The notes under the pieces were generated by a model. It searched no databases, had not been told where the DNA came from, and saw only the letters and a program-made list of their open reading frames with translations. 40,904 bases of DNA from a delta proteobacterium ML8_F1 (lineage in GTDB: Bacteria; Bacillota; Clostridia; Peptostreptococcales; Acidaminobacteraceae), in contig LQBE01000042.1 of NCBI GenBank assembly GCA_002029975.1, positions 1 through 40,904 of the forward strand. Direction: 5' to 3'. A program made the translations under genes and the position numbers. Below are positions 10,001-17,351 of the stretch, in pieces (position 1 is the stretch's first letter; the number at the start of each line of letters is the position of its first letter).

Positions 10001-10515
10001 CGCCCAGGGAGCGTTTTGAGACGGCCATGGAGATCAATGCGGACTCCTATATCCCCGAAACCTACATTGAAGCGGTCAACCAGAAACTTGAAATCTACAA
10101 GAAGATATCTGTCATTGAAAACAGAGAGGATTACTATGCAATCCAGGAAGAGATGGAGGACCGCTTCGGGGAAATTCCCCAGACGGTACAGGATCTGCTG
10201 ACGATTGCCTATATTCGGGGACAGGCCTCCATGATTCCGCTGGCCAGCATAACGGAGGATGAGGGAGGATACAGCCTGTTCATGGTGCCGGAGCGGGTCT
10301 TGTCCCCTGAGACCCTGGTGGCCCTTTCGAGGGATTACCCCAGGGGCATAAAAATCAATGCGGGAAAAAAACCCCATATCAAACTGCTGCTGCCGCCTTC
10401 GATGTCCAATTTGAGGGACCGACTGATACAACTCGAGGAAATTGTTGAAAAACTGTATCAGCTCACCGAGGGTCAAAGGACTGGGCCGCACCCTCCGGAA
10501 TCAACAGAGGCTTAG
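7018..10515 (+). CDS. mfd: transcription-repair coupling factor Mfd
   Basis: Mfd is an ATP-driven DNA translocase that removes RNA polymerase stalled at lesions and recruits UvrA. The 1165 residues are full length. A UvrB-like N-terminal module includes [13 protein letters not shown]. An RNA-polymerase-interacting CarD-like domain starts at about 480 ([17 protein letters not shown]). The helicase core has [11 protein letters not shown] (about 633), the DEEQ box in [14 protein letters not shown] (about 733), [12 protein letters not shown] and the RGRVGR motif. A C-terminal TRCF domain follows. The fin gene that lies between pth and mfd in Bacillus is absent, and the two genes overlap directly. 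No terminator is evident after it. Confidence 0.97.
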   Translation: MSLYQEIFSRSVSYEELLKSIHGGLTRIGVSGVTESVGCLLVSQIQESSSRSAVLVVSSESMAQRMAEEIRGVSSREVLFLPRKELLLSHIYTQSKEIVFERVGVLNQVEGLENSGILVVSIEALIYRLLNPEVFRNNRIEVIVGGEKNFEGLREKLVQMGYERVDMTQTPGHFSIRGGILDVFDPANAHPVRLEFFGDEVDSIRYFDEETQKSLDKLSEVILRPAVEGVFKEEEIEYLIETLRNQDQADFAGEIEAGLHREHLDQLLPYIEKKIYTVLDYLPEARIFFMDYDRVVDRYRQILSEFDMRFETLFSQGEVLKSQWEMVLREDRFHQEISKRKIINLTTLSIEDQSLDFDEIINFKIGAPNEYFGKVPLLFEDLKKYRHRGYRTVLLLEDDEKISLLKQAAEERGVAIDCPSNLEGGLRTSQIALVKGYLEKGFVLLPTKTMVITEKEIFGLRKKRRTRRFGDNAQVIRSFRELNEGDYVVHEGHGIGRYLGIDQVAVDGLVKDFLKIQYKNDEYLYIPIGQLQLIQKYVGSDAQSVQVNRLGTPEWSRTKARAKKAIDDMADELIALYSERITKKGHAFEPEGPWQREFEGLFPFEETKDQLKSAEEIKRDMEKSIPMDRLLCGDVGYGKTEVALRAVFKAVVDSKQVAILVPTTLLAQQHYNTIFERFSKYPVKVEMLSRFKTKKENLQTVEKLKKGLVDIVVGTHRLLSDDVGFKDLGLLIVDEEQRFGVRHKEKIKALKSTVDVLTLTATPIPRTLHMSMIGIRDLSVIEDPPEDRYPIQTYVMAYRENIIREAILRETDRSGQVFFVYNQVRDIEAMTAKISDLVPEARVAYAHGQMNEIQLSKVMIDFLNKAYDVLVTTTIIETGLDIPNVNTIIIHHADKMGLSQLYQLRGRVGRSNRVAYAYLTYNRAKVISEVAQKRLLAIKEFTELGSGFKIALRDLEIRGAGNLLGGQQHGHLEAIGYELYVKLLEERINTLKGNPPRERFETAMEINADSYIPETYIEAVNQKLEIYKKISVIENREDYYAIQEEMEDRFGEIPQTVQDLLTIAYIRGQASMIPLASITEDEGGYSLFMVPERVLSPETLVALSRDYPRGIKINAGKKPHIKLLLPPSMSNLRDRLIQLEEIVEKLYQLTEGQRTGPHPPESTEA

Positions 10516-10531
10516 TTTTGGCGGCAAAGAG

Positions 10532-10560
10532 TTCACAGAATGGGATAATTGGGATATAAT
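10532..10560 (+). promoter_or_regulatory. sigma-A promoter of the prsA-like gene
   Basis: TTCACA (10532-10537) and TATAAT (10555-10560) are 17 bases apart, 11 of 12 matches to consensus. It starts 17 bases after the mfd stop and 33 bases before the prsA-like ATG. Confidence 0.8.
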
Positions 10561-10592
10561 AATATTCAAGTGCGGAGTTGAGGAGGATAACC

Positions 10593-11567
10593 ATGAATAA
10601 AGGATGGTGGATACTGTGGGCGGTGGCCTTGATGCTGTCGGTCACAGGCTGTGTGCCACAGAAGGAACCTGTGGTGGAAGTGCCCACGGATATTGTGGCG
10701 GTAGTGGACGAAGAGCCGATTATGCTGGAGGATTTTGAAAAGAACTTTGGCATTTTGGAATATACCTATACCTCCAATTACGGGGATGATGTCTGGGCCC
10801 AGGAGTATGAGGGCAGACCCTTCAAAGAGGTGGTCATAGAGGAACTTGTGGAAAATCTGATTAAAGAGCATCTTATTGCAAGGGAAGTCCTGGCCGGGGG
10901 CTTCAGTGCAGACCTGGACACCGTCAATAATTTTTTAGCCCAGTACAAGGCCTACATGGCCTCTGATCAGGAGATGAAGGCCCATTATGAAAGCTACGGG
11001 ATTACAGATGAGTTTTTAAAGGACCAGATTACAAAGCAGCTGCTGGTAGATGAATACAAAAGCAGTATTCGGGAGGAGATTGCCAAAGACCAGGCCTGGA
11101 TTGAGAAACTTTACGGGGAGTTCAAGTTTGAGGTCAGAGCCAGGCACATTCTGATGACGGATAAAAACGAGGCCGCCGAGGTCCTGAAAAGGGTCAGGGA
11201 GGGGGAGGACTTTTCAGAGCTGGCCCTGGAAATGAGTGAGGATGCCTCGAGTGCCCAAAAGGGCGGAGATCTGAATTATTTTTCAAGGGGAACCATGGTC
11301 AAGGAATTTGAAGAGGCAGCTTTTTCGCTGGAAATTGGCGAAATCAGTGACCTGGTGGAAACGAAACTGGGCTATCACATCATAAAAGTTGAAGATTACC
11401 GAACCTTGGACACCATAAAAATGGACGGCATTACCGAAGAAGAAGAAGAAACCTTCAAGCAGTACATGATTTCCTATACCACGGAGGAAGTCACGGCTCA
11501 AAGGGTAGAGGCTCTGATGCGGGAAGCTTCAATCGAGAGGTACATGGACAACATCACTGAAAGATAG
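10593..11567 (+). CDS. PrsA/SurA-type lipoprotein peptidyl-prolyl isomerase
   Basis: This 324-residue lipoprotein probably helps fold secreted proteins on the outer face of the membrane. A short signal peptide ends in the lipobox VTGC with the lipidated Cys at residue 20. A SurA-N-like helical region (about 35-175) precedes a parvulin domain (about 180-270) with [27 protein letters not shown] and [10 protein letters not shown]. The ATG at 10593 follows GAGGAGG; an upstream in-frame start at 10578 would spoil the signal peptide. In Bacillus the equivalent position between mfd and yabM holds spoVT, which is absent. The class is secure; the client proteins are unknown. Confidence 0.9.
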   Translation: MNKGWWILWAVALMLSVTGCVPQKEPVVEVPTDIVAVVDEEPIMLEDFEKNFGILEYTYTSNYGDDVWAQEYEGRPFKEVVIEELVENLIKEHLIAREVLAGGFSADLDTVNNFLAQYKAYMASDQEMKAHYESYGITDEFLKDQITKQLLVDEYKSSIREEIAKDQAWIEKLYGEFKFEVRARHILMTDKNEAAEVLKRVREGEDFSELALEMSEDASSAQKGGDLNYFSRGTMVKEFEEAAFSLEIGEISDLVETKLGYHIIKVEDYRTLDTIKMDGITEEEEETFKQYMISYTTEEVTAQRVEALMREASIERYMDNITER

Positions 11568-11587
11568 GGCCTGGCTCTATCTTTTTT
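11560..11587 (+). terminator. terminator-like hairpin before the SpoVB/MurJ-like gene
   Basis: AAAGATAGGG (11560-11569) pairs with CTCTATCTTT (11575-11584), one G-T pair, and a T run extends to 11587. The prsA-like stop (11565-11567) lies in the left arm. The next ribosome site begins at once, so read-through or partial termination is implied. Confidence 0.7.
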
Positions 11588-11598
11588 AAGGAGACCCA

Positions 11599-13185
11599 AT
11601 GAAAAAAAAATCATTTATCAAGGGCGCTGCCATCCTGGGAATCTCCGGAGTTCTGGTCAAGGGGATAGGTGCCTTCTTCAGGATTCCCCTGGCGAATTTT
11701 TTGAGCGATGAAGGGATGAGCTTCTACCAGACGCCCTACCCCATCTACAACTGGCTCTTAGTGGTTTCTACTGCGGGAGTCCCGGCGGCAATTGCAAAGA
11801 CCATCTCTGAGCGACTGGCGGAGAATGACGAAATCGGTGCCCACAAGGTCTTTAGAGTGTCCTTGAGCTTGATGGCGGTCATCGGACTTGTCAGTTCTGT
11901 CGCCATGTTTTTCCTGGCCCAGAGTATTGCCACAGCGGTGAAAAACCCCCTGGCGGTCTATTCAATCCGGGCGATTGCTCCGGCAATTGTGTTCATTTCA
12001 GTCATGTCTGTGTTCAGAGGATACTTCAACGGCCACCAGGACCTGGCCCCCTACGGGATTTCCCAGATTTTCGAGCAACTGGGTCGGGTAATCGTAGGCC
12101 TGGGTCTGGCAATCGCCCTGCTGGGCCGGGGGGAGGAGTTCTCAGCGGCAGGGGCGACCTTTGGAGCCACCGCCGGAGCTGTCGTGGGTTTTCTGGTCAT
12201 ATTTCTCATTTATGAATTCAAATACAAACGAAGACATCTCGACATCGGTATCATCAGCCTGAAAGAAAGAAAGCAGATTATCCGTCGTCTGATGATTATT
12301 GCGGTGCCCATTACCCTGGGGGCGTCCATTATTCCCATAATGAGCATTATTGATCTTGCCCTGGTGATGCGGCGACTCACAGCCATTGGCATGGTTGAAC
12401 AGGCCAATGACCTTTACGGGCAGCTCACTGCCTATGCAGGAGCCCTGATCAATATTCCCCAGGTGGTGACTGCAGGGATACAGATCAGTATCATTCCGGC
12501 AGTTTCATCAGCCTTTGCAATCAAAGACTACGATGAACTCAGGACTACGGTGCGCAACGGCATACGAACCGCTCTGATTCTCGGACTCCCCAGTTCTGTG
12601 GGTCTGAGTGTGATGGCCAGAGAAATCATGTACCTTTTGTACCCCATGCAGCCCCAGGTGGTACCCAGTGCCTCGGGAATTCTCCAGATACTGGGGATTG
12701 GCTTTGTATTCCTATCCCTGTTTCAGGTCACTTCCGGTGTGCTTCAGGGCATGGGAAAACAGACGACCCCGGCAAAAAATCTTCTGATGGGAGGCGTCTT
12801 GAAGATTTTCCTGGTCTACTATCTGGTGGCCATACCTGCTTTGAATATCCGCGGGGCGGCCCTGTCCACGGTAATCACCTATTTTATTGCAGCCATGCTG
12901 AATCTGAGAAGCCTCAAACGCACGGGTTTTTTAGTCATGGAAAAAGCGGGATATGTCTTGGCCCCTCTGTGGGCCTCGTTGATAATGGGAGTCTTCGCCA
13001 AGTTGGCCTATCTCCTGCTCAGGGGCGTCACTTCCGGGGGCATCGCGACCTTGCTTGCAATTCTGGGGGCGGTAGTGGTATACTTGACCTTGCTTTTCTA
13101 CTTCAAGGGAATCTCCATGGATGAGCTGGAGATGATACCGGGAGGTAAAAAAATCACAAGAGTGTTCAAAAGGAGAAACCAGTGA
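11599..13185 (+). CDS. SpoVB/MurJ-like polysaccharide biosynthesis (MOP superfamily) membrane protein
   Basis: This 528-residue protein has about 14 predicted membrane segments and the opening typical of the SpoVB/YabM branch of the MOP superfamily (KGAAILGISGVLVKGIGAFF, then YQTPYPIYNWLLVVSTAGVP). Members flip lipid-linked sugars such as lipid II across the membrane. Position between mfd/prsA and mazG matches Bacillus yabM. AAGGAGACCCA precedes the ATG, and the end overlaps mazG by 4 bases (GTGA). It may be the lipid II flippase or a paralogue of it. The substrate cannot be told from sequence, so no symbol is given. Confidence 0.9.
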   Translation: MKKKSFIKGAAILGISGVLVKGIGAFFRIPLANFLSDEGMSFYQTPYPIYNWLLVVSTAGVPAAIAKTISERLAENDEIGAHKVFRVSLSLMAVIGLVSSVAMFFLAQSIATAVKNPLAVYSIRAIAPAIVFISVMSVFRGYFNGHQDLAPYGISQIFEQLGRVIVGLGLAIALLGRGEEFSAAGATFGATAGAVVGFLVIFLIYEFKYKRRHLDIGIISLKERKQIIRRLMIIAVPITLGASIIPIMSIIDLALVMRRLTAIGMVEQANDLYGQLTAYAGALINIPQVVTAGIQISIIPAVSSAFAIKDYDELRTTVRNGIRTALILGLPSSVGLSVMAREIMYLLYPMQPQVVPSASGILQILGIGFVFLSLFQVTSGVLQGMGKQTTPAKNLLMGGVLKIFLVYYLVAIPALNIRGAALSTVITYFIAAMLNLRSLKRTGFLVMEKAGYVLAPLWASLIMGVFAKLAYLLLRGVTSGGIATLLAILGAVVVYLTLLFYFKGISMDELEMIPGGKKITRVFKRRNQ

Positions 13186-14621
13186 ATAAGATAACAGTGG
13201 TTGGGCTGGGTCCGGGAGATTTCAGATTTCTTACTCTGGAAGCCCTGGAGGCCCTGGAAAAATCGGAAAAATTGTTTTTCCGAACGGACAAGCATCCCCT
13301 GGTAGAGGACTTGTACCTCAGAGGTATCAGTTTCGAGAGTTTTGATGAATTCTATGAAACAGAAGAAACCTTTGAGGGGGTATACGAAAAAATTGTTGAA
13401 ACGATTTTGAATGCGGCCCTCAAAACCCCGGTGACCTATGCGGTTCCCGGCAACCCTTTCGCAGCCGAGGAAACGGTGGCAATGCTTCAGGAGGCCACAG
13501 ACGCCATTGAATTCATCTATGGCGTCAGCTTTATTGACGCCATTGTGTCCAGTCTGAAACTGGATCCTGTCAAGGGACTGAGCATTGTGGACGGTTTGAC
13601 CATTGACAGCGTCGATCCCAAAGGCACCAGCCTCATCATACAGGTCTATGACCGGCTGACAGCCTCCAGGGTGAAGACCGTCCTGATGGAGGAATTCCCC
13701 GACGGACATGAGGTGATTGTCATCAAAAGTGCCGGGGTGACGGGGGAGGAAGTCATCGACCGGGTCCCCTTGAATGAGTTGGACCATCGCAGTGACTTCG
13801 ACCATTTGACCTCACTGGTGGTAAGGCCACTGGGTGAACACGAAGGACGCAGGGATTGGGATGATCTGATCAGAATCATGCGGGTGCTTCGCTCCCAGGA
13901 GGGATGTCCCTGGGACAGGGAACAAACCCATGAATCCTTGAAAAAAAATCTCATTGAAGAGGCCTATGAGGTAATGGGGGCGATAGATGAAAAGGATCCC
14001 GTCCATCTTGAAGAGGAACTTGGTGATTTGCTGCTTCAGATTGTTTTCCACGGTCTGATTGAGGAGGAAATGGGTTTCTTTGATTTAAAGGATGTCACCC
14101 ACGGCATCAGCCAGAAGCTGATTCGACGCCATCCCCATGTTTTTGGGACCCAGGAGGCGGATTCGTCCCAGGAAGTTGAAAAAATCTGGGAGAAAATCAA
14201 GGGAGAAGAACGCCAAAGAAAATTCCATGAAAAAATGGAGGACCTTTCAAAGGCGCTGCCGGCGACTCTGAGGGCGGCAAAGGTGCAGAAAATCGCCCGG
14301 GAAGCGGGATTTGACTGGGATGACGTGCGACCGGCCCTGGAGAAGGTGGAGGAGGAACTTCAAGAGTTCAAGGAGGAACTTTCAAGTTCCGATCAAGAGA
14401 AGCTGGCCCTGGAGCTGGGGGACCTTCTTTTTGCAGTGGTCAACGTCGCCAGACTTTCAAAAATAGATCCGGAGCTGGCCCTGGACAGAACTATTGAGAA
14501 ATTCACCAGAAGATTCAAGTTTATTGAGGACGCTTCTCAAGTGAATTCAAAGCCCCTGGAAAAAATGACACTGGAAGAGATGGATGTCCTGTGGAATTTG
14601 TCTAAAAAACAAAATATATAG
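13182..14621 (+). CDS. mazG: YabN-type fusion: tetrapyrrole methylase-like domain plus tandem MazG pyrophosphohydrolase
   Basis: The 479 residues combine an N-terminal SAM-dependent methylase fold (about 1-215, starting VVGLGPGDFRFLT with VPGNPF further on) and two MazG domains. The first MazG unit (about 235-340) has GCPWDREQTHESLKKNLIEEAYEV, EEELGDLLLQI and RRHPHVFG. The second (about 370-460) has EELQEFKEEL and ELGDLLFAVVN. MazG enzymes hydrolyse NTPs to NMP and pyrophosphate, cleaning nucleotide pools. The methylase-like half has no established substrate in this fusion. GTG at 13182 follows AAGGAG and overlaps the upstream gene by 4 bases. The fusion is standard for Bacillota. Confidence 0.94.
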   Translation: MNKITVVGLGPGDFRFLTLEALEALEKSEKLFFRTDKHPLVEDLYLRGISFESFDEFYETEETFEGVYEKIVETILNAALKTPVTYAVPGNPFAAEETVAMLQEATDAIEFIYGVSFIDAIVSSLKLDPVKGLSIVDGLTIDSVDPKGTSLIIQVYDRLTASRVKTVLMEEFPDGHEVIVIKSAGVTGEEVIDRVPLNELDHRSDFDHLTSLVVRPLGEHEGRRDWDDLIRIMRVLRSQEGCPWDREQTHESLKKNLIEEAYEVMGAIDEKDPVHLEEELGDLLLQIVFHGLIEEEMGFFDLKDVTHGISQKLIRRHPHVFGTQEADSSQEVEKIWEKIKGEERQRKFHEKMEDLSKALPATLRAAKVQKIAREAGFDWDDVRPALEKVEEELQEFKEELSSSDQEKLALELGDLLFAVVNVARLSKIDPELALDRTIEKFTRRFKFIEDASQVNSKPLEKMTLEEMDVLWNLSKKQNI

Positions 14622-14640
14622 GGCAAATCATAAAAAACAC

Positions 14641-14670
14641 TTGATATAAACAGGGTTGTAGGGATATCAT
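14641..14670 (+). promoter_or_regulatory. promoter P1 of hup
   Basis: TTGATA (14641-14646) and TATCAT (14665-14670) are 18 bases apart, 10 of 12 consensus matches. It lies in the 95-base gap after mazG. Confidence 0.65.
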
Positions 14671-14671
14671 G

Positions 14672-14700
14672 TAGACAGGGCAACGGATTCTTCATATATT
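14672..14700 (+). promoter_or_regulatory. possible second promoter P2 of hup
   Basis: TAGACA (14672-14677) and TATATT (14695-14700) are 17 bases apart. The predicted start at about 14707 would leave a leader of only about 10 bases, which makes P1 the safer call. Confidence 0.4.
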
Positions 14701-14716
14701 ATAGGGAGGGAAGATT

Positions 14717-14995
14717 GTGAACAAATCAGAATTGATTACGAGTGTATCTGAGAAGGCGAATTTAACAAAGAAAGATGCGGAAGCTGCATTGAATGCATTA
14801 TTGTCGACAATCGAAGAGACGCTGAAAGAAGGCGGGAAAGTACAGCTGGTAGGATTTGGAACCTTTGAGGTCCGGGAAAGAAAAGCCAGAACGGGCAGAA
14901 ACCCCAGAAATCCGGGACAAGTCATTGAGATTCCAGCTTCAAAGGCACCTGTTTTCAAGGCGGGCAAATCTCTGAAAGAGACTATTAACGAATAA
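14717..14995 (+). CDS. hup: HU family nucleoid DNA-binding protein
   Basis: This 92-residue protein is a textbook HU: MNKSELI start, an alpha-helical dimer part ([15 protein letters not shown]), the [22 protein letters not shown] beta-arm with the RNPR proline region at its tip, and the final helix [14 protein letters not shown] dimers bend and compact DNA without strong sequence preference. It starts with GTG after GGGAGGG. It lies between mazG and rqcP, as in other Clostridia, with its own promoter and terminator, which suits a highly expressed protein. Confidence 0.97.
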   Translation: MNKSELITSVSEKANLTKKDAEAALNALLSTIEETLKEGGKVQLVGFGTFEVRERKARTGRNPRNPGQVIEIPASKAPVFKAGKSLKETINE

Positions 14996-15001
14996 TGAGA
15001 T

Positions 15002-15027
15002 AAAAGCAGCTGATGAGGCTGCTTTTT
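15002..15027 (+). terminator. intrinsic terminator after hup
   Basis: AAAAGCAGC (15002-15010) pairs with GCTGCTTTT (15018-15026) around TGATGAG, with a T run at 15023-15027. rqcP begins 17 bases later without an evident promoter of its own. Confidence 0.8.
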
Positions 15028-15044
15028 GCATTGGTGGGGATGAA

Positions 15045-15296
15045 ATGAGAATAGACAAGTATCTGAAAACCGCAAGAATCATCAAAAGGCGCGCCGTGGC
15101 CAAGGAAGCCTGTGACCAGGGAAGGGTCAGAATCAATGATCTGGTGGTCAAGGCCTCTGAAAATGTCAAAGTGGGAGATATCGTCACCCTCGAGTACTCC
15201 CATCGCATTTTCAAGTACCGCGTGCTGGATCTCAGTGAACACGTCAGGAAGGACGAGGCGGGGGAGCTCTACGAAATCATAGGCCAGGGTGAATGA
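15045..15296 (+). CDS. rqcP: S4-domain ribosome quality-control protein RqcP (YabO)
   Basis: This 83-residue S4 RNA-binding protein opens MRIDKYLKTARIIKRR and continues AKEACDQGRVRINDLVVKAS, closely following Bacillus YabO/RqcP. That protein binds the 50S subunit carrying stalled peptidyl-tRNA and keeps RqcH adding alanine tails during rescue. The length is typical. The ATG follows GGTGGGG. It sits between hup and divIC, as in Bacillus, but the yabP and yabQ sporulation genes that normally come next are missing. Its stop overlaps the start of the divIC gene as annotated here. Confidence 0.93.
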   Translation: MRIDKYLKTARIIKRRAVAKEACDQGRVRINDLVVKASENVKVGDIVTLEYSHRIFKYRVLDLSEHVRKDEAGELYEIIGQGE

Positions 15297-15594
15297 ATTG
15301 AAAAAATTTTTCCTCAAAAACAAGTTTATCCTCATATTCCTGCTGGTCTTTACAGTTTACATGGGAGTGGTTCTTGTCCGTCAGGAGTTCAAATATCGCG
15401 AGCTCATAGAAGAGAGTAAAGCCTATAGTGCCCAGATTGAGACCCTCAGGGAAACGGTTGAAGAGCTCGAGGGGATGATTGAAGAAATTTCCACCCCGGA
15501 ATACATTGAAAGAATGGCCAGGGAAAGACTTCAAATGGTCAGACCGGATGAAATCATTTACATGATTGATGAAGAAAATTCTGAGAAAAATTGA
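15289..15594 (+). CDS. divIC: FtsB/DivIC-family septum formation initiator
   Basis: This 101-residue bitopic protein has a basic N-terminus, one membrane segment (about residues 12-31), a coiled coil (about 40-70: AQIETLRETVEELEGMIEE) and the family motif EYIERMARERLQMVRPDEIIY near the C-terminus. DivIC works with FtsL and DivIB outside the membrane to activate septal wall synthesis. The start is uncertain: GTG at 15289 overlaps rqcP by 8 bases, while TTG at 15298 lies behind the better GGTGA ribosome site. The stop codon lies inside the -35 box of the following promoter. Confidence 0.88.
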   Translation: MNELKKFFLKNKFILIFLLVFTVYMGVVLVRQEFKYRELIEESKAYSAQIETLRETVEELEGMIEEISTPEYIERMARERLQMVRPDEIIYMIDEENSEKN

Positions 15595-15619
15595 CATTAT
15601 GACACTTTTACCCTATAAT
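15591..15619 (+). promoter_or_regulatory. perfect-consensus sigma-A promoter of the S1-domain gene
   Basis: TTGACA (15591-15596) and TATAAT (15614-15619) are exactly 17 bases apart, a full consensus match. The -35 box includes the divIC stop codon (15592-15594). Confidence 0.88.
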
Positions 15620-15653
15620 ACCTATAAATCCAAGAAGGAGGAAAACGTCATTT

Positions 15654-16043
15654 ATGCCCGTTGAAGTTGGTCAAGTGTTGAAGGGAAAGGTTACTGGAGT
15701 CAAAAAATTCGGAGCTTTTATCAAATTGCCCGATGGGAGTACCGGTCTGTGCCATATCTCTGAGATTTCACAGAGTTTTATCAAAGATATCGAAACACAT
15801 ATTGAGGTTAACCAGGAGGTTAATGTCAAGGTCATTGGTATTGGCAAGGACGGCAAGGTCAACCTATCCATCAAACAAACAGAAGAAAGAGTGGCACCTC
15901 CGCAGTCGAGAGCTCCAAGACGAGAGACCGTTAAAGATTTTGACAGTCTGGTATCGGATTTTTTAAAGACCAGCGACGAAAAGTTGAAGACCATCAAGAA
16001 CAACAAATCTCGAAGAGGCAATGGCTATAATTCGAGAAAATAA
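15654..16043 (+). CDS. yabR: YabR-type S1 RNA-binding domain protein
   Basis: The 129 residues consist of one S1 domain (about 1-75: VGQVLKGKVTGVKKFGAFIKLPDGSTGLCHISEIS, split by short loops, then DGKVNLSIKQ) and a basic tail ending KNNKSRRGNGYNSRK. This matches Bacillus YabR (general stress protein 13 family). It likely binds RNA or ribosomes; the precise role is not established. AAGGAGG lies 12 bases before the ATG, a long spacing, but no other in-frame start is available. In Bacillus the next gene is spoIIE; here a terminator and an exopolyphosphatase gene follow. Confidence 0.9.
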   Translation: MPVEVGQVLKGKVTGVKKFGAFIKLPDGSTGLCHISEISQSFIKDIETHIEVNQEVNVKVIGIGKDGKVNLSIKQTEERVAPPQSRAPRRETVKDFDSLVSDFLKTSDEKLKTIKNNKSRRGNGYNSRK

Positions 16044-16063
16044 ACCGGTTTAGCCGGTTTTTT
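16042..16063 (+). terminator. terminator-like hairpin after yabR
   Basis: AAACCGG (16042-16048) pairs with CCGGTTT (16054-16060) around TTTAG, with six T at 16058-16063. It overlaps the yabR stop (16041-16043), and the ppx-like gene begins 15 bases later. Confidence 0.7.
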
Positions 16064-16077
16064 AAGTGGGTGAAAAA

Positions 16078-16998
16078 ATGTCTGTCGGACTTTTGGATAT
16101 CGGCACCAATTCAGTGAGATTGCTTATTCCTGATCCCGACAATCTGCTCAATTCCAGCAAGTTCATAAGAGTGACCCGAATCGGTGAGGGAGTGAATCAA
16201 AGGCGACAGTTGTCAGAAGAAGCCATGGACCGGACATTCAGGGGAATCGGGGAACTGCTGGAGATTGCCGGGCAGCGGGGGGTGCGGGAAATATTCGCCA
16301 TGGCAACCAGTGCTGTCCGGGATGCTGCCAACCGCGAGGTCTTCGTCATGAGGCTCAAGGCACAGACAGGGCTCGATTTGGAGATTGTATCCGGTGATGA
16401 GGAGGCCCGTCTTGGTTATCTGGGAGCGGTTCAGGGTCTGAAGTCTGCCCGAGGAGAGGCCATGATTGTGGATATCGGCGGGGGAAGCACTGAATTGGTC
16501 CACTTGAGGGAAGGCACTCTTCATCGGATGAAGAGCTTTGATATCGGGGCAGTCAGACTTACGGAAATGTTCCGGGTCAGCGACCCGCCCAGGGAAGAAG
16601 AAATGCAGTCCATGAGGGGCTATATCCAGGAGGTTCTGGGAGACTTCACCCAGGGGTTTGCAGGTGACCTGGTGGGTATCGGCGGCACCATCACCACCCT
16701 TGCAGCCATTGATGAGGAGCTTGCCCTCTACGACAGAAAAAAAATCCATGGGAAAACGCTGGCCGCCGGGCGGATCGGTGAAATTTATCAGCAGCTGCTG
16801 AGCATGAACCTCTTTCAAAGACAGGCGGTCAAAGGCCTGGACCCCTTGCGGGCGGACATTATTGTGGCTGGGACAATGATTCTCATGACACTGATTGCCA
16901 AGCTTAGGGTAAAACAGCTTGTTGTCAGTGATTTTGACAATCTGGAGGGATATTATCTCAAGAGAATAACCATTGACAACCCCGGGAATATGCTGTAA
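16078..16998 (+). CDS. Ppx/GppA-family exopolyphosphatase
   Basis: This 306-residue protein belongs to the sugar-kinase/actin-fold phosphatases that trim polyphosphate or hydrolyse pppGpp. Visible motifs are phosphate loop 1 (LLDIGTNSVRLL, near residue 5), MIVDIGGGSTELV for loop 2 (about 132), and the C-terminal VGIGGTITTLAAI. It lacks the C-terminal HD extension of the long E. coli enzymes, so it is the short single-catalytic-domain type. ATG at 16078 is preferred (GGGTGA spacing) over GTG at 16066. A choice between polyphosphatase and pppGpp phosphatase cannot be made from sequence. The tRNA promoter begins inside its 3' end. Confidence 0.88.
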   Translation: MSVGLLDIGTNSVRLLIPDPDNLLNSSKFIRVTRIGEGVNQRRQLSEEAMDRTFRGIGELLEIAGQRGVREIFAMATSAVRDAANREVFVMRLKAQTGLDLEIVSGDEEARLGYLGAVQGLKSARGEAMIVDIGGGSTELVHLREGTLHRMKSFDIGAVRLTEMFRVSDPPREEEMQSMRGYIQEVLGDFTQGFAGDLVGIGGTITTLAAIDEELALYDRKKIHGKTLAAGRIGEIYQQLLSMNLFQRQAVKGLDPLRADIIVAGTMILMTLIAKLRVKQLVVSDFDNLEGYYLKRITIDNPGNML

Positions 16999-17001
16999 TA
17001 T
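16973..17001 (+). promoter_or_regulatory. promoter of the tRNA-Val/tRNA-Asp pair
   Basis: TTGACA (16973-16978) and TAATAT (16996-17001) are 17 bases apart. They lie within the last codons and stop of the exopolyphosphatase gene, about 54 bases upstream of the first mature tRNA. Confidence 0.6.
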
Positions 17002-17054
17002 TGTGTTTGTCTATAAGATTTTTCACAAGAGATTTCAGGAACCATTTAATTTTT

Positions 17055-17130
17055 GGGAGTATAGCTCAGGTGGGAGAGCGCCTGCTTGACGTGCAGAAGG
17101 TCACAGGTTCGAGTCCTGTTACTCCCACCA
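17055..17130 (+). tRNA. tRNA-Val (GAC)
   Basis: This is a 76-base cloverleaf with encoded CCA. The acceptor GGGAGTA pairs with TACTCCC, and the T arm is ACAGG-TTCGAGT-CCTGT. The anticodon loop TTGACGT has GAC at 17088-17090. The first pair of the anticodon stem is a C-A mismatch (17081 with 17097). Confidence 0.95.
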
Positions 17131-17134
17131 TTTT

Positions 17135-17211
17135 GGTCTGGTAGTTCAGTTGGTTAGAACGCTAGCCTGTCACGCTAGAGGTCGAGGGTTCGAGTCCCTT
17201 CCAGATCGCCA
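17135..17211 (+). tRNA. tRNA-Asp (GTC)
   Basis: This is a 77-base cloverleaf with encoded GCCA end. The acceptor GGTCTGG pairs with CCAGATC (one G-T), the anticodon stem CTAGC/GCTAG is perfect around CTGTCAC (GTC at 17069-17071 offset by 100, i.e. 17169-17171), and the T arm is GAGGG-TTCGAGT-CCCTT. It lies 4 bases after tRNA-Val, so both come from one transcript. Confidence 0.95.
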
Positions 17212-17215
17212 CTGT

Positions 17216-17252
17216 CAAAGGAGAGAATCAGATTGATTCTCTCCTTTGTTTT
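17216..17252 (+). terminator. strong intrinsic terminator after the tRNAs
   Basis: A perfect 15-bp stem (17216-17230 with 17234-17248) closes over a GAT loop and is followed by TTTT and, further on, another T run. It lies 5 bases after tRNA-Asp. Confidence 0.9.
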
Positions 17253-17316
17253 AGGGTTTTTTATTTGGGCATATGAGTATTGGAAAGGCTTCTATGGAAT
17301 GATACTTCTTTTCCTG

Positions 17317-17325
17317 TGATACAAT
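17317..17325 (+). promoter_or_regulatory. extended -10 promoter of tldD-pmbA
   Basis: TGATACAAT (17317-17325) is an extended -10. It is preceded by a short T-rich stretch rather than a recognisable -35. The predicted start lies about 20 bases before tldD. Confidence 0.5.
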
Positions 17326-17351
17326 GGAATGAATAAAGGAAGGTGAGCAAT

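Noticed and set aside
17022-17050. TTCACA/TTTAAT pair with 17-base spacing just before tRNA-Val
   Set aside because: A start from it would fall inside the mature tRNA, so it cannot make a full tRNA; the pair at 16973-17001 is better placed.
17055-17252. tRNA genes as an integration site for a mobile element
   Set aside because: No integrase gene, no direct repeat of a tRNA 3' end and no shift in gene character were seen nearby.
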